From NCBI RefSeq assembly GCF_013388945.1, contig NZ_JACAEH010000010.1, forward strand, positions 1 to 64,000: a stretch of DNA of 64,000 nt, given 5' to 3'. The translations under genes and the position numbers were made by a program. Positions 1-7,814 of this stretch are shown piece by piece. The notes below the pieces were generated by a model. The model saw nothing but the letters and a program-made list of their open reading frames with translations, ran no database searches and was not told where the DNA came from. The DNA is from Nitrososphaera sp. (GTDB lineage: Archaea > Thermoproteota > Nitrososphaeria > Nitrososphaerales > Nitrososphaeraceae). Position 1 is the stretch's first letter. The number at the start of each line of letters is the position of its first letter.

Positions 1-840
1 AAGGTGGGAAAGAGCCTTGCCCAGGTGGCCATAGAGAGCGCGGCAAAATACCACCAGGTAAGGGACGGCAAGGTCGTAGTGAGCCCGGGCATCGCGCTTG
101 ACAGCCACGACGCCGACAAGGCGACGACTGTTTCTGCATCTGATTTTGCAAAGGCCCTTGAAGATTCAGAGCCGGATGTTGTCCTGAACCTGATATCGTC
201 CGGGATGGACAGGACTTCTGCAGAGTATGCAAAAGTGGCGCTCAAGGCAGGGGCGGCGTTTGTAAACGCGACTCCAGCCAAGATAGCCAACTCTGTGCTT
301 GCAGCCAGATTCGCACAGAAAAAGCTGGTGCTTGCCGGCGACGACCTGCTGAGCCAGTTTGGCGGAACAGCATTCCACAAGGGCATGATAGACTTTATGG
401 TAGAGCGCGGCGTGCACGTCTCAAAAAGTTATCAATTAGACGTCGGCGGGAGCGAGGAGACGAAAAAGACGATGGACGAGCGCATAAAGATGCTCAAGAG
501 GGGAATGAAGACAAGTTCCATCGGCCTTGAAGCCCCGTACAGGTTCGAGTCAGTCGCAGGAACGACTGAATACACCGACTTTCTTGGCGACTCGCGCAAC
601 AGCTACTACTGGATGTCAAGCGACGGATTCCTTGGTGCAAAAATAATCATGGACCTGACTCTCAGGACAAGCGACGGCGCAAACGCCGGAAACGTGCTCC
701 TTGACGTCGCAAGGGCCGCAAAGGCGCGGGGCAACGTGAAAAAGATAGTAGAAGCGATAAACGCGTACGGCTTCAAGAACCCGCCCAGGAAGGCAAAGAT
801 AAGGCAGGCCTACGCGGGCTTTGTGCAGATGTTCTGCTGA
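1..840 (+). CDS. ino1: Myo-inositol-1-phosphate synthase (5' end cut by window)
   Basis: The reading frame is open from base 1, so the N-terminal NAD-binding start lies outside the window; 279 codons remain before TGA. The visible part has the archaeal-type inositol-1-phosphate synthase pattern: LNLISSGMD, FVNATPAKIAN, LAGDDLLSQFGGTAFHKG, then a lysine-rich active-site region and the C-terminal IIMDLTLRTSDGANAGNVLLD block. The enzyme converts glucose-6-phosphate to inositol-3-phosphate, used in archaea for phosphoinositol lipids. It lies 41 bp before thi4 on the same strand, but thi4 has its own TATA box, so the two are probably separate units. Confidence 0.9.
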   Translation, partial: KVGKSLAQVAIESAAKYHQVRDGKVVVSPGIALDSHDADKATTVSASDFAKALEDSEPDVVLNLISSGMDRTSAEYAKVALKAGAAFVNATPAKIANSVLAARFAQKKLVLAGDDLLSQFGGTAFHKGMIDFMVERGVHVSKSYQLDVGGSEETKKTMDERIKMLKRGMKTSSIGLEAPYRFESVAGTTEYTDFLGDSRNSYYWMSSDGFLGAKIIMDLTLRTSDGANAGNVLLDVARAAKARGNVKKIVEAINAYGFKNPPRKAKIRQAYAGFVQMFC

Positions 841-850
841 GGCCAACAAT

Positions 851-859
851 CTATTAATA
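851..859 (+). promoter_or_regulatory. TATA box of thi4
   Basis: CTATTAATA is centred 27 nt before the ATG at 882. That spacing puts the transcription start at or next to the start codon, so a leaderless mRNA is inferred. Confidence 0.55.
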
Positions 860-881
860 CCGAGGCATCGGAGCTAGCCTC

Positions 882-1715
882 ATGGCCAAGATATTCTCCG
901 ACACCAGCGAGAAAGAGATCACAAGAACCATAGCCCAGATGTTCAACGAGACCATGAACGAGTATGTCGATTCTGATGTCATAATCATAGGCGCAGGACC
1001 TGCGGGGCTGACCGCAGGCCGCGAGCTTGCAAGGGCAGGCGTGCGCACCCTTATCGTCGAGCAGAACAACTACATCGGCGGCGGATACTGGGTCGGCGGG
1101 TACATGATGAACCCGGTGACCGTAAGGGCGCCGGCGCAGAAAGTCTGGGACGAGCTCGGAGTTCCCTATCGCAAGATATCTGACGGCCTTTATGCGACAT
1201 GGGGCCCGCACGCGTGCTCGAAGCTGATAGCAGCGGCGTGTGACGCCGGCGTGCGCTTTTTGCAGCTGACAAAGTTTGACGACCTGGTGTTGAAGGAGAC
1301 TCCGAACCAGCCAAAGACCAAACGCGTAGCAGGCGTGGTGGTCAACTGGATGCCAGTTTCGGCGCTTCCAAGGAACATCACATGCGTGGACCCTGTCGCC
1401 CTTGAGAGCAAGATAGTCATAGACGCTTCAGGCCACGACTCGGTTGCGGTCAGGCGCCTGATGGACAGAGGGTACGTAAAGTGGAAGGGCATGGACCCGA
1501 TGTGGGTGGAAGGAAGCGAGGACAACGTCGTGAACGCCACCGGCGAGGTCTTCCCGGGCCTTATCGCAGCAGGCATGTCGGTGACTGAAACCCACGGCCT
1601 GCCGAGGATGGGCCCGACGTTTGGAGCGATGCTTCTTTCAGGAAGAAAGGCGGCAGAAGTGGCGCTTGGCAAGCTGAAGGAGATGCCAAACCCGCCGAGG
1701 CTCAAGGCAAAGTAA
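882..1715 (+). CDS. thi4: Thi4-family thiazole synthase
   Basis: A 277-residue FAD/NAD-binding protein of the Thi4 family, which makes the thiamine thiazole moiety from NAD and glycine. The dinucleotide-binding IIGAGPAGLTAGRELA is at residues 35-50, the YIGGGYWVGG loop at 64-73, and the C-terminal PRMGPTFGAMLLSGRKAAE block is present. Residue 168 is Cys in ITCVDP, the position where yeast Thi4 uses a sulfur-donating Cys and methanogen enzymes have His. A cysteine there predicts a suicide (single-turnover) enzyme that gives up its own sulfur. The start is the ATG at 882, with a TATA box 27 nt upstream. Confidence 0.9.
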   Translation: MAKIFSDTSEKEITRTIAQMFNETMNEYVDSDVIIIGAGPAGLTAGRELARAGVRTLIVEQNNYIGGGYWVGGYMMNPVTVRAPAQKVWDELGVPYRKISDGLYATWGPHACSKLIAAACDAGVRFLQLTKFDDLVLKETPNQPKTKRVAGVVVNWMPVSALPRNITCVDPVALESKIVIDASGHDSVAVRRLMDRGYVKWKGMDPMWVEGSEDNVVNATGEVFPGLIAAGMSVTETHGLPRMGPTFGAMLLSGRKAAEVALGKLKEMPNPPRLKAK

Positions 1716-1739
1716 AATACGCTCCCTCCCTTTTCCTTT

Positions 1740-2462
1740 TTGTTGGATTTTTCCCGCGCCCACTTTTACCGCACACCTTCGATCGACACTGAGAGAGTGG
1801 CGTCCGGCGTCCTGGAAATATTCCCAAAATGCAAGATTGACGCAAGAAAGCCAGTCGTTCTGCCTGCAGAGCAGGCAATGATTTCATACATTGCACAGCC
1901 TTTCCACGCACAGCCAAAGGTGCAGAAGGACTTTGACCTGTACGGCAAGAGCGTCAGGCTGTACGACGGCTTCCAGCTGCAGCAGATCTTTGCGCAGGCG
2001 ATTCCTGAAAAGGAAAAAAGTCTTGATCACCTGCACATCATTTTCACAGACCTGCTTGCGTGTACGTTTTCAGAGGACGACTGGCGCTACCATGTCCGGA
2101 CAGTCATCTGCGGCACGCCTTCCATAATCTCGGTGCCGGGAATAGTCGAGGCGCCGGCAAAGCCGAGGGAGTTTTACTTTGGCCTCAGCTTTGGCCTTGA
2201 CGCCGAGTCTGCAAAGAAAAGCGTCCGGGGCAGGTTCGTAGACTACGGCGACGAAAGGATTGTTGACGCGGCGACAAACTTTGCACTGCAGGCTATGTTC
2301 TTTTTCCTGACAGAAGGCGAGCCGTTCTGCGACGACAGCACTTGCAGGCTGTTCAACGCGCACTGGTAGGAGGATCTGATAAGGACGCTGAAAAACCCGG
2401 CGCTTTGCAGGAAGCACAGGCAGGTCGCAGATAAATTCAACAGCCGGCTTGCAAGAATGTAA
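1740..2462 (+). pseudogene. Metallopeptidase-like archaeal family protein (DUF6775-like), broken by an in-frame TAG
   Basis: Frame 1740-2366 encodes a 209-residue protein with blocks of an archaeal conserved family (DUF6775-like, from memory): LHIIFTDLLACTF, WRYHVRTVICGTPSII and GIVEAPAKPREFYFG. It ends CRLFNAHW followed by TAG at 2367-2369. The same frame continues for 30 more codons, starting EDLIRTLKNPALCRKH, to TAA at 2460-2462. Family members as I recall them read NAHWQ at this point and end in a conserved C..H segment, so TAG looks like a single C-to-T change of CAG. The product may be truncated, read through, or the base may be an assembly error. The start is a TTG at 1740. Confidence 0.7.
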
Positions 2463-2560
2463 AGCGCACAACTACAGCCAGAGCAGGTAGGATTTTTTGC
2501 GAAATGGCCTTCCAATGTCTGAAAATAATCATGAAAATACACTACAGGATAACCGTCCGA

Positions 2561-2570
2561 ACAAATTATT
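2561..2570 (+). promoter_or_regulatory. TATA-like box of trxB
   Basis: ACAAATTATT lies about 37 nt before the TTG of trxB at 2603, placing the likely transcript start near 2594, about 9 nt before that codon. Confidence 0.4.
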
Positions 2571-2602
2571 AAGAGGTTGAGGGATTTCCGGCTTGGCGCA
2601 CC

Positions 2603-3544
2603 TTGTCCGAGACTAGCAATCATCGCGATGTTATCATCATAGGTTCGGGTCCTGCAGGCTACACTGCAGGCATCTACACTTCCCGCGCCAGGCTTTCGGT
2701 CCTGATAATATCAGGCACTCTTCCAGGCGGCCAGCTGATGACGACAAGCGAGGTGGAAAACTATCCCGGCTTTCCAACAGGCATATTCGGGCCGGAGCTC
2801 ATGATGAACATGCGCCAGCAGGCCGAGCGCTTTGGGGCCGCGATTGTCGACGACGAAGTGATAAAGGTCGACTTTAAAAAGAGGCCGTTTACGATAACAA
2901 CCCACGCCGAGACCTACACCGCCGACGCGGTCATCATCGCCACAGGAGCGTCGCCACGCAAGATAGGCATTTCAGGCGAGCAAAAGTACGGCGGCCGCGG
3001 CGTGTCGTACTGCGCCACGTGCGACGGGCCGTTCTTCCGCGGTGAGGACATCGTGGTAGTAGGGGGCGGCGACACGGCTGTCGAGGAAGCCACGTTCCTG
3101 ACAAAGTTTGGCAAGTCGGTGAGAATAGTCCACAGGCGCGATTCTCTGCGCGCAAGCAAGATAATGGCAGAAAAGGCGCTTGCAAACCCCAAGATCAAGT
3201 TTTCCTGGAACAGCGTTGTCACCGACATCACCGGCGACAAGAAAGTGTCTGCAGTAACGATAAAGGACACAAACACCGGCAAGGAGAGCAAGATTACAGC
3301 GGGCGGCATATTCGTGGCGATAGGCCACGAGCCCAACACCGCGGTTTTCAGGGGGCACCTGGACCTTGACGACAAGGGCTACATGGTACTCAAGGACCAC
3401 ACCCGCACAAGCGTGGAAGGAGTGTTTGCAGCAGGCGACGTGCACGACCACCGCTACAGGCAGGCCGTTACCGCCGCAGGGTTTGGCTGCATGGCAGCAA
3501 TAGACGTAGAAAGATGGCTGTCAGAGCAGAGGCACGGAAACTAG
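2603..3544 (+). CDS. trxB: Thioredoxin reductase
   Basis: A 313-residue flavoprotein of the low-molecular-weight thioredoxin reductase family. The FAD-binding IIIGSGPAGYTAGIYTSRA begins near residue 11, the redox-active CATC is at 137-140, the NADPH-binding VVVGGGDTAVEEA at about 151-163 with HRRDSLRAS after it, and the C-terminal FAD motif GVFAAGDVHDHRYRQAVTAAG is present. The start is TTG; no better in-frame codon sits nearer the promoter. It would transfer NADPH electrons to thioredoxin in the cytoplasm. Its TAG stop is part of a CTAG copied at the far side of the neighbouring low-GC gene. Confidence 0.93.
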   Translation: MSETSNHRDVIIIGSGPAGYTAGIYTSRARLSVLIISGTLPGGQLMTTSEVENYPGFPTGIFGPELMMNMRQQAERFGAAIVDDEVIKVDFKKRPFTITTHAETYTADAVIIATGASPRKIGISGEQKYGGRGVSYCATCDGPFFRGEDIVVVGGGDTAVEEATFLTKFGKSVRIVHRRDSLRASKIMAEKALANPKIKFSWNSVVTDITGDKKVSAVTIKDTNTGKESKITAGGIFVAIGHEPNTAVFRGHLDLDDKGYMVLKDHTRTSVEGVFAAGDVHDHRYRQAVTAAGFGCMAAIDVERWLSEQRHGN

Positions 3545-3553
3545 TTCAGGCTG
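3541..3553. repeat. 13-bp direct repeat, left copy
   Basis: CTAGTTCAGGCTG is repeated exactly at 3988-4000. The left copy carries the trxB stop codon and the right copy the cysteine synthase stop on the other strand. Between them lies one AT-rich gene, so the pair looks like a target-site duplication. Confidence 0.75.
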
Positions 3554-3944
3554 ATCTTGCAATTTCGACTACAACATACTGTTTTAGATCTGATTGATGT
3601 TTTCTGGCAATGATTTCATTGACAAGCCAATCCTTCTTGATATCACCAACGATATTTTCATAGATAGAATCGATTGGAATCTTACACAGATTATCGATGT
3701 TTTTGTGTTCGTTCTTGGCAGCACGGTCAAAATGTTTCTTGCTTAGGTAGAAGTCTAGTTTGATTGACACGAAACCTTCAGCAAGCACCGCCCGTAGCAT
3801 GCTCAGGTTGTAATTCGGCAATTGTTCTCTTATCGCTTCGAGAAGCTTGTTGCTAAACTCATTCCTTCTTTCCCTATCAATTTTTGAGCCCCAAGTGACA
3901 GGTTCCATATCAACTATAATTTGTGGAAGAATAATGTCTGCCAT
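3546..3944 (-). CDS. RusA-like endonuclease family protein, probable insertion
   Basis: A 132-residue protein. After VSIKLDFYLS it has NIDNLCKIPIDSI, then DIKKDWLVNEIIARKH and a final VVVEI strand. This order resembles RusA-type Holliday junction resolvases (DLDNL-K---D--, -D---V-E---RK, -V-V-I), common in phages and mobile DNA. I chose the ATG at 3944 because an AT-rich box (CTTAAAGTTAAAG on the plus strand, near 3968-3981) lies about 27 nt upstream; an in-frame ATG at 3962 is the alternative. The gene is visibly AT-richer than both neighbours, and its stop codon lies inside the left 13-bp repeat. Function is inferred from motif order only. Confidence 0.6.
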   Translation of the reverse strand: MADIILPQIIVDMEPVTWGSKIDRERRNEFSNKLLEAIREQLPNYNLSMLRAVLAEGFVSIKLDFYLSKKHFDRAAKNEHKNIDNLCKIPIDSIYENIVGDIKKDWLVNEIIARKHQSDLKQYVVVEIARSA

Positions 3945-3987
3945 CGTACAGCAGAAGTGCATACAAACTCTTAAAGTTAAAGAAAAG

Positions 3988-4000
3988 CTAGTTCAGGCTG
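3988..4000. repeat. 13-bp direct repeat, right copy
   Basis: Exact copy of 3541-3553. Removing one copy plus the intervening segment would restore a convergent trxB/cysteine synthase pair sharing one CTAG. Confidence 0.75.
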
Positions 4001-4992
4001 TAAGCAAGTTTTGACATGTGCTTGGCGTTTGCAAGCGCGCTGTCGTATTCCTGCTCCGTGAATATACCTTCCCTGACGTAGAGGCTCTTGAACTTGCGCC
4101 CGTCGTCTGCGAAAATCCCGACCACGACGCCTGCGTCTATCTTTTCAGCGGCTTTCAGCATCCCGGCCATGACAGAGCCTGACGATGGTCCGACCAGCAG
4201 CCCTTCCTTCTTGGCAAGCATTTTTGCCGCGTCAAACGAGTCCTTGTTTGTCGCGGTGAACCATTCGTCGACCACGGACTCGCGCCTCTTGAATAGCTCG
4301 GGCATTGCAGATTCCTCAAAGTTCCTCAGCCCCTGCAAAAGGTGGTTTGGCTGCGCCTGCACGGCGATGACTTTGACGCGCGGGTTCTTTTCCTTCAGGT
4401 AGGTCGCAGTCCCGGTTATGGTGCCTCCCGTGCCGGTGCCTGCAAGAAAGTGCGTCACGGTGCCGTTTGTCTGCTTCCAGATTTCAGGCCCCGTGCTTTC
4501 ATAGTGCGCAAGAAAGTTGGCGTCGTTCTCGTACTGGTTTGGCATGTAGTAAATGTCAGGACGCGGCTTTGATATCGCCTTTGCAAGGGCGATGCTCTGG
4601 TCAGTCCCCGAGCCTACGCGCGGGCACAGGTCGTCTGACGTCTCGTGCAAAGTCGCGCCAAGGTGCCTCAGGATGGCCTTTGTCTCGTCGCTCACCTTCT
4701 CAGGTATCACAATCTCGACCTTGTATCCAAGAGCCCTTGCGATGCCCGTGAGCGCGATGCCAGTGTTGCCCGACGTGGGCTCGATGATTATGCTCTTGTC
4801 TTTCTTCAAAAGCCCGCGCTTTTCTGCGTCTTTAATCATCCAGTACGCCGCGCGGTCCTTGACGGAACCAAACGGGTTGTGCCATTCAAGTTTTGCAAAG
4901 AACTTGACGTTCTTTGTCGCAAACGACTTGAGCTCAAGAAGCGGGGTCTGTCCTATTCGCTGGACGACGTCAGGGCTTGCTACCGCGGTCAT
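3988..4992 (-). CDS. cysM: PLP-dependent cysteine synthase family protein
   Basis: A 334-residue fold-type II PLP enzyme of the O-acetylserine/O-phosphoserine sulfhydrylase family. The PLP lysine is K45 in PFGSVKDRAA, the substrate loop is EPTSGNTGIAL, and the phosphate-binding loop is GTGTGGTITG. GPSSGSVMAG closes the active site. It makes cysteine (or cystathionine) from an activated serine; the exact acceptor cannot be told from sequence. It starts 1 nt after the TusA-like stop, so tusA and this gene are one operon and the sulfur carrier may serve the same pathway. Confidence 0.88.
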   Translation of the reverse strand: MTAVASPDVVQRIGQTPLLELKSFATKNVKFFAKLEWHNPFGSVKDRAAYWMIKDAEKRGLLKKDKSIIIEPTSGNTGIALTGIARALGYKVEIVIPEKVSDETKAILRHLGATLHETSDDLCPRVGSGTDQSIALAKAISKPRPDIYYMPNQYENDANFLAHYESTGPEIWKQTNGTVTHFLAGTGTGGTITGTATYLKEKNPRVKVIAVQAQPNHLLQGLRNFEESAMPELFKRRESVVDEWFTATNKDSFDAAKMLAKKEGLLVGPSSGSVMAGMLKAAEKIDAGVVVGIFADDGRKFKSLYVREGIFTEQEYDSALANAKHMSKLAYSLN

Positions 4993-4993
4993 T

Positions 4994-5233
4994 TTATTTC
5001 GCCTTCTTTATTATGAATTCGAGGTCCTTTCCGTTCTTGTTTAGCGCCACGAGCTGGTGGCCGTTGCGGTTGACCCACCTTGAAATGTCCGTTTCAGACT
5101 CGGGGTCGTCGGCGACTATCTTTAGCACGTCGCCTATTGACAGCCTCTCTATCTCCATCTTGGTGCGGAAGACAGGCTCCGGGCAGTAAAGCCCCCTCAC
5201 GTCAATTGACTTTGTCGGGGTAACGGTGCTCAT
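4994..5233 (-). CDS. tusA: TusA-like sulfur carrier protein
   Basis: A 79-residue protein from the ATG at 5233 (an in-frame ATG at 5245 is also possible). It has the TusA signature IDVRGLYCPEPVFRTK with the persulfide-carrying Cys in CPEP, then IGDVLKIVADDPESETDISRW and a C-terminal strand. TusA proteins relay sulfur as a persulfide for tRNA thiolation, molybdopterin or other sulfur metabolism. It lies 1 nt before the cysteine synthase gene. Confidence 0.88.
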   Translation of the reverse strand: MSTVTPTKSIDVRGLYCPEPVFRTKMEIERLSIGDVLKIVADDPESETDISRWVNRNGHQLVALNKNGKDLEFIIKKAK

Positions 5234-5265
5234 GCTAAACAGCATATTTTGACAACGGCGTTATA

Positions 5266-6054
5266 TTAACCCTTTTTAGGATGCCTGAAAAGGTCATTTT
5301 TCTTGGGCCGGACGAGAGGCTTTGCAGAAGCCCGGTCATCTTTATCGAACTTCAGCCCCCTGACTATTGCAACGGGCACGCCGTCGGACTTGTTCATGAC
5401 AAGCTCTGCCGCCGACGCTATTTCGTCTGCAACCGCTATCTCTGTCACGTGCAGTTTGCGGCCAAACATGTCCTTCTTGCCGATGTAGCTCTTTATCGGG
5501 CGCAGGCCGGCCACCCCGATTGCGACGTTCACCTGGCCTTCCCGGAACGGCCTGCCAAAAGTATCTGTTATTATCACTGCAACATCTTTGCCTGTCTTTT
5601 TCAGAAATAGCGCGTGGAGTTTTTTCGCGGACGCGTCCGGGTCTTTTGGCAGCAACACGGCGCTGTCCCTGCCTGCAAGGTTGCTCTGGTCAACTCCGGA
5701 ATTTGCGCAGACAAGCCCGTGCCTTGTCTCTGTGATTATTATCCCGTTTTGTATCTTGACCACCTCTTTTGACTCCTGCAGTATCAGCTCGACTATCCTC
5801 GGGTCCTTGCGCAGCTGCAGGGCAAGTTTTCGCGCCCTCTGTGAGGGTTTTACGCTGTCAAGGTCGACCACCCTGCCTTCGGCTTTTGACACTATTTTCT
5901 GTGCGATGACGACCACGTCGGCGCCTGCCAGTTCCACACGGCTTTCGGCAAGCGCGCCAAGTATGATGCCATCAAGCCTGCTGCCGGCAACAATGTCGCC
6001 GGCGACCCTTACCGGGATTACCTCCATGACTTGCACTTGGTGATGCAAGGGCAT
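5266..6054 (-). CDS. cofE: Coenzyme F420-0:L-glutamate ligase
   Basis: A 262-residue protein with the CofE pattern: IPVRVAGDIVAGSRLDGII at the N-terminus, DVVVIAQKIVSKAEGRVV, GIIITETRHGLVCANSGVDQSN, VIITDTFGRPFREGQVNVAIGVAG and the KDMFGRKLHVTEIAVADEIASAAELVM block. It adds glutamates to F420-0 using GTP. It is on the same strand as tusA and cysM, 32 bp upstream, and may be transcribed with them. The ATG at 6054 is used; an internal ATG at 6027 is a possible shorter start. Confidence 0.92.
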   Translation of the reverse strand: MPLHHQVQVMEVIPVRVAGDIVAGSRLDGIILGALAESRVELAGADVVVIAQKIVSKAEGRVVDLDSVKPSQRARKLALQLRKDPRIVELILQESKEVVKIQNGIIITETRHGLVCANSGVDQSNLAGRDSAVLLPKDPDASAKKLHALFLKKTGKDVAVIITDTFGRPFREGQVNVAIGVAGLRPIKSYIGKKDMFGRKLHVTEIAVADEIASAAELVMNKSDGVPVAIVRGLKFDKDDRASAKPLVRPKKNDLFRHPKKG

Positions 6055-6093
6055 AGAAAAACCAAGCTGCTCTTTAGCGCGCTATCGGCAGTC

Positions 6094-6103
6094 TTTTATA
6101 TTA
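6094..6103 (+). promoter_or_regulatory. TATA box before the 6123 gene
   Basis: TTTTATATTA is centred about 25 nt before the GTG at 6123, which supports that start and a leaderless mRNA. Confidence 0.55.
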
Positions 6104-6122
6104 GCCGTACAGACTGAAAAAA

Positions 6123-6386
6123 GTGCGCGCGCCAAAGGGCAAGCACGGCGACCAGCTTATCGACGGCGCTGTTTTAAGAGGAGTGATAGAACGGGGCCTT
6201 GCAGTCATCGGCGCTTCCGCGCTCAGGGCGCTATTCCACGACCTCGAGTTTGGCGGAATCATGCTCGAGCAGGGCAAAGCCTACTCCCTGAAAGACCTCA
6301 GCAGGGCGCTTGCGAGCCTTTTTGGCGCCGAAGCCACTGAAATAATGATGGACAGGATACGCCGCGAGCTTGCCAGGCAGGGCTAG
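6123..6386 (+). CDS. Small NitrOD5-like protein
   Basis: An 87-residue protein starting with GTG. From about residue 10 it shows an all-helical pattern: AVLRGVIERGLAVIGASALRALFHDL, then LKDLSRALASLFGAEATEIMMDRIRREL. The spacing of VIG, a helix ending in H-x-L, and a final LFG-x-E-x-I helix matches the small output domain (NitrOD5, from memory) multiplied in thaumarchaea, and three other proteins in this window share it (7057, 7789, 51966). Function is unknown. Its TAG stop shares a CTAG with the convergent gene. Confidence 0.65.
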   Translation: MRAPKGKHGDQLIDGAVLRGVIERGLAVIGASALRALFHDLEFGGIMLEQGKAYSLKDLSRALASLFGAEATEIMMDRIRRELARQG

Positions 6387-6913
6387 GTCTGCACCGTGAA
6401 AACAACAGTGTTGCCTGTCGCGCTGAACTTGGCTGGCTTGGTTGTCAGCGACTCGAAGGTGTACTCGAACAGCTTGGCAAGGTAGAGCGACCATTTCTTG
6501 CTCATGTCGTGCTGTATGACAAACGAGTGCTCTCCGTCCTTTACGTTGTGATGGTACGGAAAGCCTGACGCCCTGACCCACGACTCGGTCACTTCAAGGA
6601 AGGAGTCGAGGTCGAACTTGCGCCTCATGATGTAGGTGATGTCCGCCATCTCCGTCTGGGCTATGAGCTTGGCTATCTCGGCAATCTCCTCTTCGGTGAA
6701 CCTGTCGAGTATCTTTACAAGTAGCGCTTTAGGAAAGGAGACGAGGCCTGCCTTGCCGGCGGTCGCGGAAAAGTCCACGTGCTGGTTGAATATCTGGTTT
6801 GCAAGCGTGTTCAGACTGATCTCCTTGTTCTCCGACTCACTTTTCAGGCTGTCAAGGGTATCCTTTTCAAGCCTGAAGGTGATGCCTTCGGTCTTTCTTG
6901 GAGCCTTGCCCAA
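6383..6913 (-). CDS. Ribbon-helix-helix-type DNA-binding protein with a conserved C-terminal domain
   Basis: A 176-residue protein with TTG start. Residues 8-50 look like a ribbon-helix-helix module: ITFRLEKDTLDSLKSESENK, then ISLNTLANQIFNQHV. The remaining ~125 residues form an alpha/beta domain ending in VVFTVQT, seen in multi-copy thaumarchaeal proteins but with no function I can name. DNA binding is inferred from the N-terminus; the C-terminal part may sense a signal. It converges with the 6123 gene and the two stop codons overlap on CTAG. Confidence 0.7.
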   Translation of the reverse strand: MGKAPRKTEGITFRLEKDTLDSLKSESENKEISLNTLANQIFNQHVDFSATAGKAGLVSFPKALLVKILDRFTEEEIAEIAKLIAQTEMADITYIMRRKFDLDSFLEVTESWVRASGFPYHHNVKDGEHSFVIQHDMSKKWSLYLAKLFEYTFESLTTKPAKFSATGNTVVFTVQT

Positions 6914-7028
6914 TGCTCACCCGTATTATGGTGTGCATGTCTAATAAATTGCACTGTAGTTATTTGATTGCAAACCGGTGCACAGGAGGTCGGATACATG
7001 CGGTATGTTGCAGAGAATTCCTGCTACT

Positions 7029-7037
7029 GATATAATT
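7029..7037 (+). promoter_or_regulatory. TATA box of the 7057-8058 operon
   Basis: GATATAATT is centred 24 nt before the ATG at 7057; the three following genes overlap and likely form one transcript. Confidence 0.55.
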
Positions 7038-7056
7038 CGACACCAAACGTAAATTC

Positions 7057-7401
7057 ATGAACGGCAGAGAGGATGAGGCAGGACCGGTTCTTGAAAGGCC
7101 TCAACTGGGCTTTGACCATTCAAGGGTCTGGCAGTCAGCCCTCTCGTCCCTGGAGCAGGTGCTTGGCAGGGACACCACGGCGGCGCTTTGTTTTCACATT
7201 TCCACACAGTCAGGCATGCCGGTCGGCAGGCTGTTGATCGAGGACCCGGAAGGGTTCAGGCAGACGATGCTCTCGATCCTTCAGGGCGACGTTGACGTTA
7301 TACTGAAAAGAGTTGCGTACAGCACGTACGCCGAGTTTGGGCTAGAACGCAAGGATCCGTCGTTTGTCAAAGTCATACATGATCTGGTGAAGAAAAGATG
7401 A
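7057..7401 (+). CDS. NitrOD5-like small protein
   Basis: A 114-residue protein. Residues 23-100 follow the helical pattern of the 6123 and 7789 proteins (RVWQSALSSLEQVLGRDTTAALCFHI, then a helix with ILQGDVDVILKRV), although the FG-x-x-SE signature is weak. No catalytic residues are evident. Its TGA overlaps the next start as ATGA (7398-7401), implying translational coupling in a three-gene operon. Confidence 0.6.
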   Translation: MNGREDEAGPVLERPQLGFDHSRVWQSALSSLEQVLGRDTTAALCFHISTQSGMPVGRLLIEDPEGFRQTMLSILQGDVDVILKRVAYSTYAEFGLERKDPSFVKVIHDLVKKR

Positions 7402-7814
7402 GCCACGCCTTTGTAAGGTACGCGGAAAGGGAATTTGACGGCCTCTGCCGCAGGGTCTGCGAGATGGATGACGGCATACTCGCCGTCGTCATATCGGAAG
7501 GAAGCGAACTTGTCGGCACCTGTCTCAGGAAGGGATTCCCTGTGCCTTCAAAGCAAAAACTGGCAACCATGCTCCTGCAGGCCGAAATAGTATTCAGCAT
7601 AGCTAGGGCTTCCGAGGATTTTCACGGCAAGGCAAGGCATGCGATTTTGCGCTATGCCAACCTCGACGAGCACCTGTTTCCCATTTCTGCAGAAGACAGG
7701 CGGATGATGATAGTGTCCACAAGGCCCGAGGCGATGGATGCTGAACTGATTGAAAAAGCGGCTTCAATCGCGGCGGCCGGGAAAGAACATGATAAGCCAG
7801 TACTGGAAGAATGA
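7398..7814 (+). CDS. DUF6659-like protein (roadblock-like fold suspected)
   Basis: A 138-residue protein. The pattern is a strand pair ILAVVISEGSELVGTCLRKGFPVP, a helical middle, then HAILRYANLDEHLFPISAEDRRMMIVSTRPEAM. The gene at 53020 has the same order (intro strand pair, GKARYIMMSMENADVFHF, then a valine-rich strand), so the two are paralogs. I recall this multi-copy thaumarchaeal family as DUF6659. Function is unknown; the fold resembles small regulatory roadblock/profilin-like domains. It sits between two NitrOD5-like genes. Confidence 0.6.
   Translation: MSHAFVRYAEREFDGLCRRVCEMDDGILAVVISEGSELVGTCLRKGFPVPSKQKLATMLLQAEIVFSIARASEDFHGKARHAILRYANLDEHLFPISAEDRRMMIVSTRPEAMDAELIEKAASIAAAGKEHDKPVLEE

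Noticed and set aside
2367-2369. Pyrrolysine decoding of the in-frame TAG
   Set aside because: No methylamine methyltransferase or pyl genes are visible, and TAG is a common ordinary stop throughout the window (all nine CTAG junctions), so a nonsense change is simpler.
2593-2616. Seven-codon mini-ORF at the predicted trxB mRNA start
   Set aside because: A TTG-initiated 7-codon ORF overlaps the trxB start, but it is too short to distinguish from chance.
3546-3944. Insertion sequence with transposase
   Set aside because: No transposase motif and no terminal inverted repeats inside the direct repeats; the protein looks RusA-like instead.
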